From contig NZ_CP066831.1 of the NCBI RefSeq assembly GCF_016598615.1, positions 8,680,001-8,744,000 on the forward strand: a stretch of DNA of 64,000 bases. The letters are read 5' to 3'. A program made the position numbers and the translations under genes. Shown here piece by piece: positions 1 to 8,074 of the stretch. The notes beneath the pieces were generated by a model. It made no database searches and was not told the DNA's origin. It worked only from the letters and a program-made list of their open reading frames with translations. Positions within the stretch are counted from its first letter, which is position 1. Each line of letters starts with the position of its first letter. The DNA comes from Streptomyces liliifuscus. GTDB lineage: Bacteria > Actinomycetota > Actinomycetes > Streptomycetales > Streptomycetaceae.

Positions 1-1
1 G

Positions 2-406
2 GGCAACCGCTCGCACCTCGCCTTCGGCGGCGGCCCCCACGAGTGCCCCGGCCAGGACATCGGCCGTGCCATCGCCGACACCGGCGTCGACGCACTCCTC
101 AAGCGACTCCCGGACGTCCAACTCGCTGTCGAAGAGGACGAGTTGAGGTGGACCGCGTCGATCTCCTCGCGGCACCTGGTGGAACTCCCGGTGGTGTTCG
201 ACCCGGCATCGCCGCAGGACATCATGCGGCGGCCGGGCGTGAACACCGTGACCCGTCCGCGTCCGGACTCGGACAAGGCCGTGGCGGTACCGAGGCCCAC
301 GCTCGAACCCCGGCCCGAGGCACCCGAGTCGGAGGCCGGGACCCCCGAACCGGTGCGCGGGCCCAGTGCCTGGCAGCGTTTCCTGCGCTGGTGGCGCGGT
401 TACTGA
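2..406 (+). CDS. Cytochrome P450, C-terminal fragment (5' end outside window)
   Basis: Only the last 134 codons are present. The haem-binding loop is visible at once: FGGGPHECPGQDIGR, with the thiolate cysteine at residue 15 of the fragment (codon at 44-46). The following helix and the beta hairpin ending in HLVELPVVF are typical of CYP C-termini. After that comes an unusual Pro/Arg/Glu-rich tail of about 60 residues ending in WQRFLRWWRGY, which is longer than most actinobacterial P450s need. The substrate cannot be told. The gene ends in a 7-bp convergent overlap with the pseudouridine synthase. Confidence 0.9.
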   Translation, partial: GNRSHLAFGGGPHECPGQDIGRAIADTGVDALLKRLPDVQLAVEEDELRWTASISSRHLVELPVVFDPASPQDIMRRPGVNTVTRPRPDSDKAVAVPRPTLEPRPEAPESEAGTPEPVRGPSAWQRFLRWWRGY

Positions 407-1356
407 GACCGACCGTCACCGGCCCACTCGTCGTACGCGGACCATGCCAGGAGCGTCCGTCCGCTGCGGTACGCATGCCGGTGCCCCGTGACCGGATCGG
501 TGAACTCCAGCACCCGCGCCAGCAGTTGGAGCGGGCGCCGGAAATCACCGGCCGGCACGGGGCCGGTCACCACCGGGTACAGCGGGTCGCCGAGGATCGG
601 CACGCCCAACGCGTTCATGTGCACCCGCAGTTGGTGCGTCTGCCCGGTGCTGGGCAGCAGCCGGTATCTCGCCAGCCGGCCCCGGTGCTCGGCCGACTCG
701 ACGCGGCTCACCGCGTTCGGCTCGCCCGGCACCTCCCGGGCGGCCGGCACACCCCGCTCCTTCTCGATCCGGCTGCGGACCGTGCGCGGCAGCTCCAGCG
801 CCTCCCGGTACGGGGCCACCGCCTCGTACTCCTTGCGTACGGCCCGGTCGCGGAACAGCGACTGGTAGGCGCCGCGTTCCTCGGGCCGCACCGTGAACAG
901 CACGAGCCCGGCGGTCAGCCGGTCGAGCCGGTGCGCGGCCCCGAGCGCCGGAATCCCCAGCTCCCGCCGCAGCCGCGCGAGTGCCGTCTCGGTGACATGG
1001 CTGCCGCGCGGGGTGGTGGCGAGGAAGTGCGGCTTGTCGGCCACCACGATGTGCTCGTCCCGGTACACGACCTCCAGCGGGAACGGCACCGGCACCTCGT
1101 CGGGCAGCTCCCGGTGGAACCACACGAACATCCCCGGCACGTACGCCGCGTCGGGCGCGACCGGCCGCCCGTCGGCCCCGACGATCAGCCCCGCGTCGAG
1201 CATCCCGTCGATCACCCCGGCCCCCGCCGCGAGCCGCTCCACCAGATGCTCCCGCACGGTCTCCCAGGCCCCGTCGAACGGCAGCCGCACCCGCACCGGA
1301 TCCACCCCGTCGCGCTGCGGCAGGGGAGAGGGCGGAACCGGCGATCTACGTCTCAC
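400..1356 (-). CDS. RluA-family RNA pseudouridine synthase
   Basis: Predicted 318-residue enzyme that isomerises uridine to pseudouridine in rRNA or tRNA. The catalytic signature GAAHRLDRLTAGLVLFT contains the HRLD aspartate used by the RluA family, followed by TGQTHQLRVHMNALG and GDPLYP, which are the family's C-terminal motifs. There is no S4 domain, but a short N-terminal region with Arg-rich start. I placed the start at the GTG at 1356, 4 bp after the permease stop; a longer reading frame up to 1410 would overlap the permease and begins in its coding sequence. No good ribosome-binding site is seen, so translational coupling to the permease is possible. The target base is unknown. Confidence 0.88.
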   Translation of the reverse strand: MRRRSPVPPSPLPQRDGVDPVRVRLPFDGAWETVREHLVERLAAGAGVIDGMLDAGLIVGADGRPVAPDAAYVPGMFVWFHRELPDEVPVPFPLEVVYRDEHIVVADKPHFLATTPRGSHVTETALARLRRELGIPALGAAHRLDRLTAGLVLFTVRPEERGAYQSLFRDRAVRKEYEAVAPYREALELPRTVRSRIEKERGVPAAREVPGEPNAVSRVESAEHRGRLARYRLLPSTGQTHQLRVHMNALGVPILGDPLYPVVTGPVPAGDFRRPLQLLARVLEFTDPVTGHRHAYRSGRTLLAWSAYDEWAGDGRSQ

Positions 1357-1360
1357 CTGG

Positions 1361-2890
1361 TCAAGCGTACGCAGCGTCCGCCGACCGGGCCTTGTAGGCA
1401 CGGTATGCACCGCCCAGGACGAGGGTGACCCCGAGGAACAGCACGGTGAACCACTGGAAGTACCAGTGTCCGCCCGCTGGGTCGTACACCTCCGCGCGGG
1501 GCCAGGCCAGGTTGACCGTCATGAACAGGCCGTAGAGGAGGGCCAGCGCGTTGACGGGGACGCCCCAGCGGCCGAGGGAGAAGAGCGGGCGCCCCGTCTC
1601 GTCGGTGCCCTCGACCGTGAAGTTGCCGCGCAGGCGCTGCCACAGCAGGGGGCCGGTGACCATCGCGTACGCGAGGTACAGCATCACGATGCAGGTGGTG
1701 CCGATGGCCAGGAAGGCTTCGGGCGAGGCGAAGTTGAGGAGCAGCAGGGCCGCGGCGAGGACACCGACGACCAGGGCGGGGGCGCTCGGCATGCCGGTGC
1801 GCGGATTGACCTTCGCGAGGCGTCCGGAGAAGGGCAGCTGGCCGTCGCGGGCCATGGAGAACAGCATCCGGCAGGCCGACGTCTGGATGGCGAGGGTCGC
1901 GACCGCGATGGCGACGACCACGTCCACGAGCAGGGCCCGGCCCACGCCGTCACCCAGGCTGCTGGTGAGGACGTAACTCAGGCCCTCGACGCCGAGCCGG
2001 CCGTCGGTGAGGCTGGGCGCGGCGAGCAGACCGCCGAGGATGATCAGGCCGCCGAGCAGGCCCGCGGCACCGAGCGCGGTGAGGATCGTGCGGGGCGCGG
2101 TGCGCCGGGGGTGATGCGTCTCCTCGCTCATCTCGCCCGCGCTGTCGAAGCCGATCATCACGTACGCCGCCGTGAACGAGCCCACCAGGAGCGCACCGAC
2201 CAGGCCCGACTCGGCGGCCGTGCCGGTGTGGAAGGTGATGCCCGGAGTGCGCTCGGAGTGGGTGAACAGGAGCACGATGATCAGGGCGGCGCCGATGATC
2301 TCGGCGGTCACCCCGATGCGGTTGATCAGGGACATCACACGGTTGTCGATGACGTTCACGAACGTCGTCAGGACCAGCAGGAGCACGCCGAGGACCGCCG
2401 CGTTGGCCGCGCCGCTCGCCGACGTGGGCGCCGGGTCGTCGCCGATCAGCTGGAAGCCGGACCAGATCGCTGGCATGACCACCTGCAGCGCGAGCGCCGC
2501 GGCGGCGACCACCACGATCTGTCCGATCACCATGATCCAGCCGGCGAACCAGCCGAAGGTGAGGCTGGAGAGCCGGGACGACCACTGGTAGATGGCGCCG
2601 GAGATCGGATAGCGCGCGGTCAGCTCGGCGAAGCACGCGGCGACCAGCAACTGGCCGATCAGCACGGCCGGCCAGGCCCAGAAGAAGACGGGGCCGCCGA
2701 ACGCGTACCCGAAGGCGAAGAACTGGAAGACGGTCGTCAGGACGGAGATGAAGGAGAAACCGGCGGCGAACGAGGCGTACCTGCCCAGGCTGCGATGCAG
2801 CTCCTGGCGGTAGCCGAACTCCGCGAGGGAGCGGTCGCCGGACGACTCCGGCGGATCGGGGCGTACGTCGGAGGGGGCGGTGGTGGTCAC
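1361..2890 (-). CDS. APC-superfamily amino acid/amine permease
   Basis: A 509-residue integral membrane transporter with about 12 hydrophobic segments. It starts with a polar tail and the typical APC sequence ELHRSLGRYASFAAGFSFIS, followed by GPVFFWAWPAVLIGQ, FAELTARYPISGAIYQWSS and a conserved GFDSAGEMSEET motif near residue 260, as in GABA/amine/choline-type APC permeases. Substrate is inferred only at the level of amino acids or amines. It is followed 4 bp later by the pseudouridine synthase. The start ATG at 2890 is preceded by an upstream region shared with the divergent padR gene. Confidence 0.9.
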   Translation of the reverse strand: MTTTAPSDVRPDPPESSGDRSLAEFGYRQELHRSLGRYASFAAGFSFISVLTTVFQFFAFGYAFGGPVFFWAWPAVLIGQLLVAACFAELTARYPISGAIYQWSSRLSSLTFGWFAGWIMVIGQIVVVAAAALALQVVMPAIWSGFQLIGDDPAPTSASGAANAAVLGVLLLVLTTFVNVIDNRVMSLINRIGVTAEIIGAALIIVLLFTHSERTPGITFHTGTAAESGLVGALLVGSFTAAYVMIGFDSAGEMSEETHHPRRTAPRTILTALGAAGLLGGLIILGGLLAAPSLTDGRLGVEGLSYVLTSSLGDGVGRALLVDVVVAIAVATLAIQTSACRMLFSMARDGQLPFSGRLAKVNPRTGMPSAPALVVGVLAAALLLLNFASPEAFLAIGTTCIVMLYLAYAMVTGPLLWQRLRGNFTVEGTDETGRPLFSLGRWGVPVNALALLYGLFMTVNLAWPRAEVYDPAGGHWYFQWFTVLFLGVTLVLGGAYRAYKARSADAAYA

Positions 2891-2960
2891 GGCGGCGGCA
2901 CCTGCCTTCGGCGCAGGGGAGCGGGATCCTGGCGGCGACTTGGGGAACTCCGCGGCGGAA

Positions 2961-2980
2961 TTCCTGTCGGGTGACAGAAA
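2961..2980. promoter_or_regulatory. Inverted repeat between permease and padR
   Basis: TTCCTGTC-gggt-GACAGAAA forms a dyad with 7 of 8 arm positions matching, about 70 bp upstream of the permease start. It could be an operator or a hairpin in the permease leader. No family can be assigned. Confidence 0.35.
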
Positions 2981-3068
2981 TTAGGGAGAGCCTGTTTCGC
3001 CCGCGTGACGCGGCCATGTCGAGGCCGGGCCTAAGTCCTCACGCCCTTGCGCCGGATCCTGAATCGCG

Positions 3069-3112
3069 ATACATCGTGTGTATTGACGTTCGCCGTCGAG
3101 ACGCGATATGTT
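3069..3112 (+). promoter_or_regulatory. padR promoter with abutting PadR-type operator
   Basis: A perfect dyad ATACA-N5-TGTAT lies at 3069-3083. Its last base is the first base of a -35 hexamer TTGACG (3083-3088), followed by an 18-nt spacer and a -10 hexamer TATGTT (3107-3112). This is one of the clearest consensus-type promoters in the window. PadR proteins are known to bind short ATAC/GTAT-type palindromes and repress themselves, so autoregulation is the natural reading. Confidence 0.6.
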
Positions 3113-3143
3113 CGGCCACGGATATTCGTGTGCGAGGATATGA

Positions 3144-3806
3144 GTGGTGATCCCGGTGGCGATCAAGCGCCGCAAGCTCGGCAACCCGCTGGCGCTGGCC
3201 GTCATGGTGCTGCTCACCGAGCGGCCGATGCATCCGTACGAGATCGCCCAGACCCTGCGCAGCCGCGGCAAGGACGCGAGCCTGAAGATCAACTACGGCT
3301 CGCTCTACACGGTCGTGCAGAACCTGGAGAAGCACGGATTCGTCGAGGTCGCCGAGGTGCAGCGGCAGGGCAACCGCCCCGAGCGCACGCTCTACGGCAT
3401 CACGGACGCCGGGCGCGAGGAGGCGACGGAGTGGCTGTCGGACCTGCTCTCCGTCCCGGCCAGGGAGTTCCCGATCTTCGAGGCCGCCCTCTCGCTGATG
3501 GCGGTGATCCACCCCGACGAGGTGGCGCGGCTGCTGACCGAGCGGCTCAAGGTGCTGGACGTCCAGGCGGCCAGCGCCCGCGGCGGCCTGACGAAGCTGT
3601 ACGAGACGCTGCCGCGGATCTTCCTCGTCGAGAGCGAGTACCAACTGCACATGGTCGAGGCGCAGGCCGAGTGGGTCCGCGGATTTCTGCGGGAGCTGGA
3701 GTCCGGCGCGCTCGACGGGGTCAAGGAGTGGCGGAGCTTCCACGAGACAGGGGAAGTGCCGCCCGAGTTCGAGGAGTTGGAGGCCCGCCACCTCGACAAG
3801 GAGTGA
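3144..3806 (+). CDS. PadR-family transcriptional regulator
   Basis: A 220-residue regulator. Residues about 10-85 form the PadR winged helix (LALAVMVLLTERPMHPYEIA, then YGSLYTVVQNLEKHGFVE and RTLYGITDAGREEATEWL). The C-terminal half is the helical Vir_act_alpha_C-like dimerisation and ligand domain. Start is one of two consecutive GTG codons at 3144 or 3147, behind GAGG at 3134. It lies upstream of, and in the same direction as, a DrrAB-type drug exporter, the classical arrangement in which PadR senses a toxic compound and derepresses its pump. The last codons are followed by a duplicated 15-bp stretch. Confidence 0.92.
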   Translation: MVIPVAIKRRKLGNPLALAVMVLLTERPMHPYEIAQTLRSRGKDASLKINYGSLYTVVQNLEKHGFVEVAEVQRQGNRPERTLYGITDAGREEATEWLSDLLSVPAREFPIFEAALSLMAVIHPDEVARLLTERLKVLDVQAASARGGLTKLYETLPRIFLVESEYQLHMVEAQAEWVRGFLRELESGALDGVKEWRSFHETGEVPPEFEELEARHLDKE

Positions 3807-3827
3807 ATCACTTCGACAAGGAGTGAA
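3793..3827 (+). repeat. 15-bp direct duplication over the padR stop codon
   Basis: TCGACAAGGAGTGAA occurs at 3793-3807 and again at 3813-3827. The first copy carries the padR TGA stop; the second reproduces the same end just downstream. It looks like a small local duplication. Confidence 0.8.
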
Positions 3828-3844
3828 GCAGGAACAAGAAGAAC

Positions 3845-3884
3845 AGACCCCGGCAGAGCTGTTGCACCAGCTCCGCCAGGGTCT
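3845..3884 (+). terminator. Long hairpin between padR and the ABC exporter
   Basis: AGACCC-c-GGC-a-GAGCTG-loop-CAGCTC-c-GCC-a-GGGTCT folds into a 15-pair stem with two A/C mismatches and a 6-nt loop. No T tract follows. It stands about 120 bp before the exporter start, so it could attenuate read-through from padR or stabilise the padR transcript. Confidence 0.5.
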
Positions 3885-4005
3885 CGAACCCCGAGCCGAC
3901 TCCGCGGTGAGGCAGGCCAGGCGATCGAGGTGCGGCACACCCAGGATAGCCCGGCGCTCTTCACGCGGATCAGCCATCATCCGCTCACCCAGGAGAGCAG
4001 TCGTC

Positions 4006-5037
4006 ATGAGCACCCGTGCGCCCGCAGTGCAGGCGCGTCAGCTGATCAAGACCTACCCCGGCGATGTCACCGCCCTCAGCGGCATGGACCTCACCGTCGG
4101 GGCGGGTACCGTCTTCGGACTCCTCGGCCCGAACGGCGCCGGCAAGTCCACCACCGTCAAGATCCTCACCACCCTCGCCCGCCCCGACTCGGGCACCGCC
4201 ACGGTCGCGGGCCACGACGTCCTGCGCCATCCGGACCGGGTGCGCCGCGCGATCGGTGTGGTCGCCCAGAAGTCCGGTGCGGACCCGGTGGCCACCGGCC
4301 GCGAGAACCTCCAACTCCAGGGCAGGCTCTACGGATTGAAGGGCGCGGACCTCCGCAACCGGGTGGACGAGCTGCTGGCCCGCTTCCGTCTCACGGACGC
4401 GGCCGGCCGCCAGGTCAAGGGCTACTCCGGAGGCATGCAGCGCCGCCTCGACGTCGCTCTCGGCCTCGTCCACCGGCCCGAGGTCCTCTTCCTCGACGAG
4501 CCGACGACCGGCCTCGACCCCGAGGCGCGCACCGCGATGTGGGACGAGATCGCCCGCCTGGCCGGCGACGAGGGCCTGACCATCCTGCTCACCACGCACT
4601 ACCTCGAAGAGGCCGACCGCCTGGCCGGGCACATCGCGATCGTCGACCGCGGCCGTGTTGTCGTCGAGGGCACCCCGGACGCCCTCAAGGGCGAACTTCG
4701 CGGTGACGCCGTCCATGTGGAACTGCGCCACCCGGTCGGCGAGGCCGGCCGTACGCTCCTGACGGGCGCCCTCACCGCCCTGCCCGGCGTGTACGAGGCA
4801 CTCCTCGACGGCCGCCGCATCAGCGTCCGCGCCGAGGACGGGGCCGCGGCCGTGCCCGCCCTGCTCGCCGCCCTGGAACGCGCCGGGGTCACCGTCAGCG
4901 CCGCCACCGTCGCCCGCCCGTCGCTCGACGACGTCTATCTGCGCTACGCGGGCCGCCGTTACTCCGAAGCCGAGGCCGCGGCAGCGGTCACGGCCGACGG
5001 CACCGACGACCTCGCCCTCACGGGAGGCACCCGATGA
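4006..5037 (+). CDS. DrrA-type ABC exporter ATPase
   Basis: A 343-residue ATPase of the daunorubicin-resistance (DrrA) family. Walker A is GPNGAGKST, the signature is YSGGMQRRLDVALGL, Walker B is VLFLDEPTTGLDPEAR and the H-loop lies in LLTTHYLEEADRL. The extra C-terminal domain (about residues 230-330, ending PSLDDVYLRYAGRRY) is the DrrA-specific tail. The ATG at 4006 has an AGGAGAG ribosome-binding site at 3991. Its stop overlaps the permease start (ATGA), so the two subunits are coupled. Drug or toxic lipid export, controlled by the upstream PadR, is likely; the substrate is unknown. Confidence 0.93.
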   Translation: MSTRAPAVQARQLIKTYPGDVTALSGMDLTVGAGTVFGLLGPNGAGKSTTVKILTTLARPDSGTATVAGHDVLRHPDRVRRAIGVVAQKSGADPVATGRENLQLQGRLYGLKGADLRNRVDELLARFRLTDAAGRQVKGYSGGMQRRLDVALGLVHRPEVLFLDEPTTGLDPEARTAMWDEIARLAGDEGLTILLTTHYLEEADRLAGHIAIVDRGRVVVEGTPDALKGELRGDAVHVELRHPVGEAGRTLLTGALTALPGVYEALLDGRRISVRAEDGAAAVPALLAALERAGVTVSAATVARPSLDDVYLRYAGRRYSEAEAAAAVTADGTDDLALTGGTR

Positions 5038-5813
5038 GCACCGACGCCCTCACCCAGACCTGGTACATGACACAGCGCCAACTGACGGCGGTACTGCGCC
5101 AGCCCGCGTACGTCGTGATGATGCTGATCCAGCCCGCGATCTGGCTGTTCCTGTTCGGCAACCTCTTCAAGGAGGTCGTCGAGCTCGGCGGCTTCGGCAC
5201 GAGCAGCTATCTCGACTACCTCGTACCGGGCATCGTCGTGATGAGCGCGCTCAGCTCCAACATGTGGGCGGGCATGGGCACGTTGGAGGAGATCGAGCGC
5301 GGCACGCTGAACCGGTTCCTCACCACTCCGGTCAGCCGCGGCGCCCTGATGAACGCCAACGTCGTGCAGCAGGCGCTCACCACGGCCGTGCAGTCCGCGC
5401 TGATCATCCTGCTCGGCAGGCTCGGCGGCGCGGACTATCCCGGCGGGGCCGCGGGCCTGCTGGTGCTGGTCGTCGCGGCCTCACTGCTCGGCACGGTCTT
5501 CGGCGCGTTCTCGAACGCGCTCGGCATGCTGGTGCGCCAGCGGGAGTCGATCATCGGCATCAACACCTTCCTGCTGCTGCCGCTGACCTTCCTCTCCTCG
5601 GCCTTCATGGCCCCGTCCCGGATGCCCGACTGGATGCGCACCATCGCCGACTACAACCCACTCAACTGGGCGATGGTGGCAGCCCGTTCAGCAATGTCGG
5701 AAAACCCGGACTGGAACGACGTACTGACAAGGGGCGGCGCACTCCTGGCCCTGGCGATCACAGCGGTGTGGCTCTCGATCCGCACGTTCAGGTCATACCA
5801 ACGCTCGGTCTAG
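5034..5813 (+). CDS. DrrB-type ABC-2 transporter permease
   Basis: A 259-residue membrane subunit with six hydrophobic segments. ABC-2 motifs include QPAIWLFLFGNLFK near the N-terminus, LVPGIVVMSALSSNMWAGMG, EEIERGTLNRFLTTPVSRG (the cytoplasmic coupling helix region) and FLLLPLTFLSSAFMAPSRMPDWM. It overlaps the ATPase by four bases (ATGA) and would dimerise to form the pore of the exporter. A dispersed Streptomyces repeat starts right after the stop codon. Confidence 0.93.
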   Translation: MSTDALTQTWYMTQRQLTAVLRQPAYVVMMLIQPAIWLFLFGNLFKEVVELGGFGTSSYLDYLVPGIVVMSALSSNMWAGMGTLEEIERGTLNRFLTTPVSRGALMNANVVQQALTTAVQSALIILLGRLGGADYPGGAAGLLVLVVAASLLGTVFGAFSNALGMLVRQRESIIGINTFLLLPLTFLSSAFMAPSRMPDWMRTIADYNPLNWAMVAARSAMSENPDWNDVLTRGGALLALAITAVWLSIRTFRSYQRSV

Positions 5814-5880
5814 AGGGGCGCGCCCCGTCAGGGGCGCGGGGAACTGCGCGACCAGCCACAACGAACCCGCAGACGACAAC
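5812..5880 (+). repeat. Dispersed 3'-end repeat, copy 1
   Basis: Contains the core GGGGCGCGGGGAACTGCGCG followed by ACCAGCCACAACGAACCCG. The same core recurs throughout the window, always just after a coding sequence. The GGGGCGCGCCCC part can fold back, so it may also serve as a transcript end for the exporter operon. Confidence 0.8.
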
Positions 5881-5896
5881 GGACCCGGGACGGAAC

Positions 5897-6739
5897 CTAG
5901 GCAGCCGGCGGAGCCTCCTGCTCCGCCTCAACCTGCGCATTCCAATCCCGCTTCGCGGCCTGCCACCCATCCTCGTTGTGCCCCAGCCGCCAGTACCCGG
6001 AGATCGACAGATCCTCCCGGGCAACCTCGTGCTCGACCCGCAGCAGCCGCCGGAGCTCCTTCACGAACGCGGCCTCACCGTGCACGAACGCGTGCACCCG
6101 ACCCTCGGGGAACGAAAGGCCCCGCACGGCCTCGACCAGCGCCTCACCGATCGGCCGGTCGCCGCGGTGCAGCCAGACGACCTCCACATCGGAGTCGATC
6201 TTCTGCTCCTCCTCGGGCCCGGCGACCTCCACGAAGGCGTGCACCCGCGCACCGTCGGGCATCGCTTCCAGCGAGGCGGCGATCGCGGGCAGCGCGCTCT
6301 CGTCACCGGCCAGCAGATGCCAGTCCGCCCCGGCGTCTGGGGCGTACGCCCCGCCGGGGCCGAGGAACCGGACGATCTCGCCGGCCTGGACGCGTGTCGC
6401 CCACGGCCCGGCGAGACCCTCGTCGCCGTGGATCACGAAGTCGAGTGTCAGCTCGCGCAGTTCCGGGTCCCAGGCGCGCACCGTGTACGTACGCGTCACG
6501 GGCCACTGGTCGCGCGGGAACTCCTCGCGGATCCGGGCCATGTCGAAGGGCTCCGGATAGGTCACGCCCTCGGCGCCGAACAGCAGTTTGACGTAGTGGT
6601 CGGTGCTCGTGCCCGCGGTGAAATCGGCCAGGCCGTCGCCGCCGAGGACCACACGCTGCATGTGCGGCGTGAGTCGCTCCGTGCGGATCACGCTCGCGGC
6701 GTGGGGCTTGGGAGCCCTCCGTGCCGGACGCTCTGCCAT
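5897..6739 (-). CDS. Siderophore-interacting protein (FAD-dependent ferric-chelate reductase, SIP/ViuB family)
   Basis: A 280-residue flavoprotein expected to release iron from imported ferric siderophores in the cytoplasm. The FAD-binding motif RTYTVRAWD is seen near residue 80, the phosphate/isoalloxazine region GPWATRVQAGEIVRFLGPGG follows, and the C-terminal siderophore-interacting domain ends in SGYWRLGHNEDGW, the SIP family signature that carries the Lys/Trp-rich end. It is a single-gene unit. An iron box lies directly upstream of its start, so it is very probably repressed by DmdR/IdeR when iron is abundant. Confidence 0.93.
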   Translation of the reverse strand: MAERPARRAPKPHAASVIRTERLTPHMQRVVLGGDGLADFTAGTSTDHYVKLLFGAEGVTYPEPFDMARIREEFPRDQWPVTRTYTVRAWDPELRELTLDFVIHGDEGLAGPWATRVQAGEIVRFLGPGGAYAPDAGADWHLLAGDESALPAIAASLEAMPDGARVHAFVEVAGPEEEQKIDSDVEVVWLHRGDRPIGEALVEAVRGLSFPEGRVHAFVHGEAAFVKELRRLLRVEHEVAREDLSISGYWRLGHNEDGWQAAKRDWNAQVEAEQEAPPAA

Positions 6740-6756
6740 GACAGCCTCCCGAAGTT

Positions 6757-6778
6757 CGCTTAGGCTTACCTAAGTTAG
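6757..6778 (-). promoter_or_regulatory. Iron box (DmdR1/IdeR operator)
   Basis: Read on the minus strand, the site contains TTAGG-TAAG-CCTAA (6760-6773), flanked by a second TAACTTAGG half. It matches the DtxR/IdeR consensus built on TTAGGTTAGSCTAACCTAA and stands about 20 bp before the siderophore-interacting protein start, where it would cover the promoter. Confidence 0.8.
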
Positions 6779-6848
6779 CACCTCACCGCCCACTGGCGCC
6801 CCCTTCTTGAGAACCCGATTACCGTTCCGTGGGAATCGAATTGCTGCT

Positions 6849-7811
6849 TCACCTGCGGAGTGTCGTCAGCAGTCGCGCCAGCGAACCACCCAGGCCCCAG
6901 CGTGTCGCGAGCTCCTCCAGAGCCGCCGGATCGCGCGGCGTGTGGGGCAGCGCGGTGGTCACGTCCGGCAAGGGTACGTCTCCGGCCACCCGGACGACCT
7001 TGGGCGCGACGGCGACGTACGGCCGGGACTCGTCCAGACGCTTGCGCTGGGACGGTGTGAGCTTGGCCTTGGGGTCGTCGATCGCCGCCATGATCCCGGC
7101 CAGGTCACCGAACTCGGCCAGCAGCTTGGAGGCAGTCTTCTCGCCGATGCCCGGCACCCCCGGCAGGCCGTCGCTCGGGTCGCCGCGCAGCAGTGCCAGA
7201 GTCGCGTACCCCGCGCCGTCGACGCCGTACTTCTCGCGCAGCCAGGCCTCGTCCGTGATCTGGAGCATGCCGACGCCCTTGAGTGGGTACAGCACGCGCA
7301 CTTCCCGCTTGTCGTCGACCAGTTGGTACAGGTCGCGGTCGCCGGTGACGATGTCGACCGGGCCCGAGGCGCGGCCGGTGAACGTCCCGATCACGTCGTC
7401 CGCCTCGTACCCCTCGACGCCCACGCGCGCGATGCCCAGCGCGTCCAGCACCGCCTCGATGACCGGCACCTGGGGCGAGAGCGTGTCGGGCACCTCCTCC
7501 TCGTCCGGGCCGGTCTCGGTCTCCTGGGCGACGCGATGCGCCTTGTAGGAGGGGATCAGGTCGACCCGCCACTGGGGCCGCCAGTCCGCGTCCATGCAGG
7601 CGACCAGATCGTCCGGGCGGTGGTCCTTCACCAGGCGGTCGATGAACTCGAGCAGGCCCCGCACGGCGTTCACCGGTGTGCCGTCCGGGGCCCGCACGGA
7701 ATCCGGGACCCCGAAATAGGCCCGGAAGTACAGGGAGGCGGTGTCGAGGAGCATGGTTCGCCGGGGCTGCTGCGTCTGCTGCGTCACGCCTCGCATCATG
7801 CCGTACGGCAC
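6849..7811 (-). CDS. 5'-3' exonuclease (PolA exonuclease-domain / ExoIX-like)
   Basis: A stand-alone flap-endonuclease-type nuclease of up to 320 residues. The acidic metal sites are visible in LLDTASLYFRAYFG, EGYEADDVIGTF and VTGDRDLYQLVD, and the helix-3-turn-helix DNA-binding part in GVPGIGEKTASKLLAEFG. It corresponds to the N-terminal domain of DNA polymerase I without the polymerase, and would remove RNA primers or flaps during replication and repair. The start is uncertain: GTG at 7811, ATG at 7796 or a GTG at 7784 preceded by GAGG. Confidence 0.9.
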   Translation of the reverse strand: MPYGMMRGVTQQTQQPRRTMLLDTASLYFRAYFGVPDSVRAPDGTPVNAVRGLLEFIDRLVKDHRPDDLVACMDADWRPQWRVDLIPSYKAHRVAQETETGPDEEEVPDTLSPQVPVIEAVLDALGIARVGVEGYEADDVIGTFTGRASGPVDIVTGDRDLYQLVDDKREVRVLYPLKGVGMLQITDEAWLREKYGVDGAGYATLALLRGDPSDGLPGVPGIGEKTASKLLAEFGDLAGIMAAIDDPKAKLTPSQRKRLDESRPYVAVAPKVVRVAGDVPLPDVTTALPHTPRDPAALEELATRWGLGGSLARLLTTLRR

Positions 7812-8021
7812 TGACAGTCACCGGCAGTCACTGGTCGGCGCGGAGAGTGGACGAAAGCGGGTGCCCGCACCGTCCGGATGTAAACGCCCTGTGAACTGGG
7901 ACACGGTCGCGTTTGCGCCATCCGGTCGGGGGCAGGCGCCGAGCCGGAGCGAACCCGGTCGCATTTTCAACCACATCTGACATATGCGCACCGGACGAGC
8001 GGGCGGAACCCGCATCGCTCC

Positions 8022-8050
8022 ACGGCCCGCCGGCGGGGGAGGCGGGCCGT
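8022..8050 (+). promoter_or_regulatory. Perfect 10-bp hairpin in the leader of the betaine ABC operon
   Basis: ACGGCCCGCC-N9-GGCGGGCCGT, ending 24 nt before the GTG start of the ATPase gene. It has no T tract and sits immediately before the ribosome-binding site, so an effect on translation or mRNA stability is more likely than termination. The whole 7812-8074 gap shows no other recognisable element. Confidence 0.5.
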
Positions 8051-8074
8051 CTTCGTTCGACCCGAGAGGTACTT

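Noticed and set aside
8022..8050. Riboswitch in the betaine operon leader
   Set aside because: Only a single hairpin is seen; no conserved ligand-binding core of known classes was recognised.
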